Below the pieces are notes generated by a model that made no database searches, was not told the DNA's origin, and worked only from the letters and a program-made list of their open reading frames with translations. Of a DNA stretch of 56,091 nt, positions 55,825 to 56,091 are shown piece by piece. The DNA is taken from the NCBI RefSeq assembly GCF_013277515.1, contig NZ_VMNB01000001.1:87955-144045 (forward strand), read 5' to 3'. The stretch comes from Streptococcus sp. k-402 (lineage in GTDB: Bacteria; Bacillota; Bacilli; Lactobacillales; Streptococcaceae). The number at the start of each line of letters is the position of its first letter. The stretch's first letter is position 1. Made by a program: the position numbers and the translations under genes.

Positions 55825-55849
55825 AGTAAGAGTTGAAAATAACAACTCA

Positions 55850-55921
55850 GGTCCGTTGGTCAAGGGGTTAAGACACCGCCTTTTCACGGCGGTAACACGG
55901 GTTCGAATCCCGTACGGACTA
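55850..55921 (+). tRNA. tRNA-Glu (anticodon TTC)
   Basis: A 72-nt gene without encoded CCA. Acceptor arms GGTCCGT / ACGGACT pair with a G-T at the first position, and the discriminator is A. The anticodon arm CCGCC-TTTTCAC-GGCGG carries TTC for glutamate. The T arm ACGGG-TTCGAAT-CCCGT is canonical. It lies between gltX and the rRNA operon promoter and has its own strong promoter. Confidence 0.97.
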
Positions 55922-55980
55922 TGGTATGTTGCGGTTGAAACACTTGATGAAAAAAAGTTTAAAAAAGTTTCAAAAAAGTG

Positions 55981-56009
55981 TTGACAAGCGAAAGCGAAAG
56001 TGATATACT
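55981..56009 (+). promoter_or_regulatory. Ribosomal RNA operon promoter
   Basis: TTGACA (55981-55986), 17-bp spacer, TATACT (56004-56009). It is preceded by A-rich tracts and the same AAAAAGTGTTGACA context as the tRNA-Glu promoter. The 16S gene itself lies beyond the window. Confidence 0.9.
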
Positions 56010-56091
56010 AATATAGTTGTCGCTTGAGAGAAGTAAGGGACAAAGACCTTTGAAAACTGAACAAGACGAACCAATGTGAAGGGCACTACAA
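56010..56091 (+). other. 5' leader of an rRNA operon, truncated by window end
   Basis: The stretch GACCTTTGAAAACTGAACAA (56046-56065) is a typical Firmicutes rRNA leader motif, resembling a boxA antitermination signal. No 16S sequence is reached before the window ends. Confidence 0.75.

Overview
The window looks like chromosomal DNA of a mitis-group Streptococcus: S. pneumoniae or a very close relative such as S. pseudopneumoniae or S. mitis. The evidence is low GC content, BOX repeats, the maltodextrin regulon malR-malA / malXCD / malQ-malP, a PBP1b whose first transpeptidase serine falls at residue 460, the argR-mutS pair, patA-patB, and gene order that matches my memory of pneumococcal chromosomes. 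Species identity is inference.

Layout. 0-3 kb: BOX remnant, a SufT-like protein (-), an Rgg-type regulator and an MFS exporter (+). 2.9-11.2 kb: hisS; an autoregulated-looking membrane module (small membrane proteins, XRE regulator, DUF3169 protein, ABC ATPase and permease, CPBP protease); aspS; a YitT protein. 11.3-21.3 kb: maltodextrin regulon, with malR, malA, malD, malC and malX on - and malQ and malP on +, around a divergent control region with CGCAAACG-type operators. 21.4-24 kb: small membrane-protein genes, two of them paralogous with the same promoter, flanking a 1.4 kb IS3/IS150-type element. 24-32.3 kb: rlmA (-), a small protein and P1-type ATPase (+), tyrS (-), pbp1b and an EamA permease (+). 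32.3-35.7 kb: a structured leader, then the acetylated lysine/DAP branch genes, 5-formyl-THF cyclo-ligase and a rhomboid protease. 35.7-37.6 kb: gpsA-galU (-). 37.8-41.8 kb: AT-rich accessory block with an XRE/TPR regulator, a 13-residue peptide ORF and a MacB-type ABC transporter. 41.9-42.85 kb: a small membrane protein (-) and a 0.7 kb array of repeated hairpin units. 42.85-56.1 kb: argS (-), argR-mutS, patA-patB behind an attenuator, a class I glutamine amidotransferase, pgi, gltX, a cytidine deaminase-like gene, tRNA-Glu, and the promoter and leader of an rRNA operon cut off by the window end.

How the genes work together. MalX/C/D import maltodextrins, MalQ and MalP convert them to glucose and glucose-1-phosphate, and Pgi and GalU act on the resulting sugar phosphates. 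A MalR/CcpA-like palindrome also lies upstream of pgi. Five aminoacyl-tRNA synthetases (His, Asp, Tyr, Arg, Glu) are spread through the window, none behind a visible T-box.

The most interesting feature is the repeat array at about 42.2-42.85 kb: five tandem units share conserved single-stranded motifs and hairpins whose arms change while pairing is kept. This suggests an undescribed structured RNA or DNA element. Next come the peptide ORF at the head of the ABC operon at 39 kb and the leader upstream of the tetrahydrodipicolinate acetyltransferase gene.
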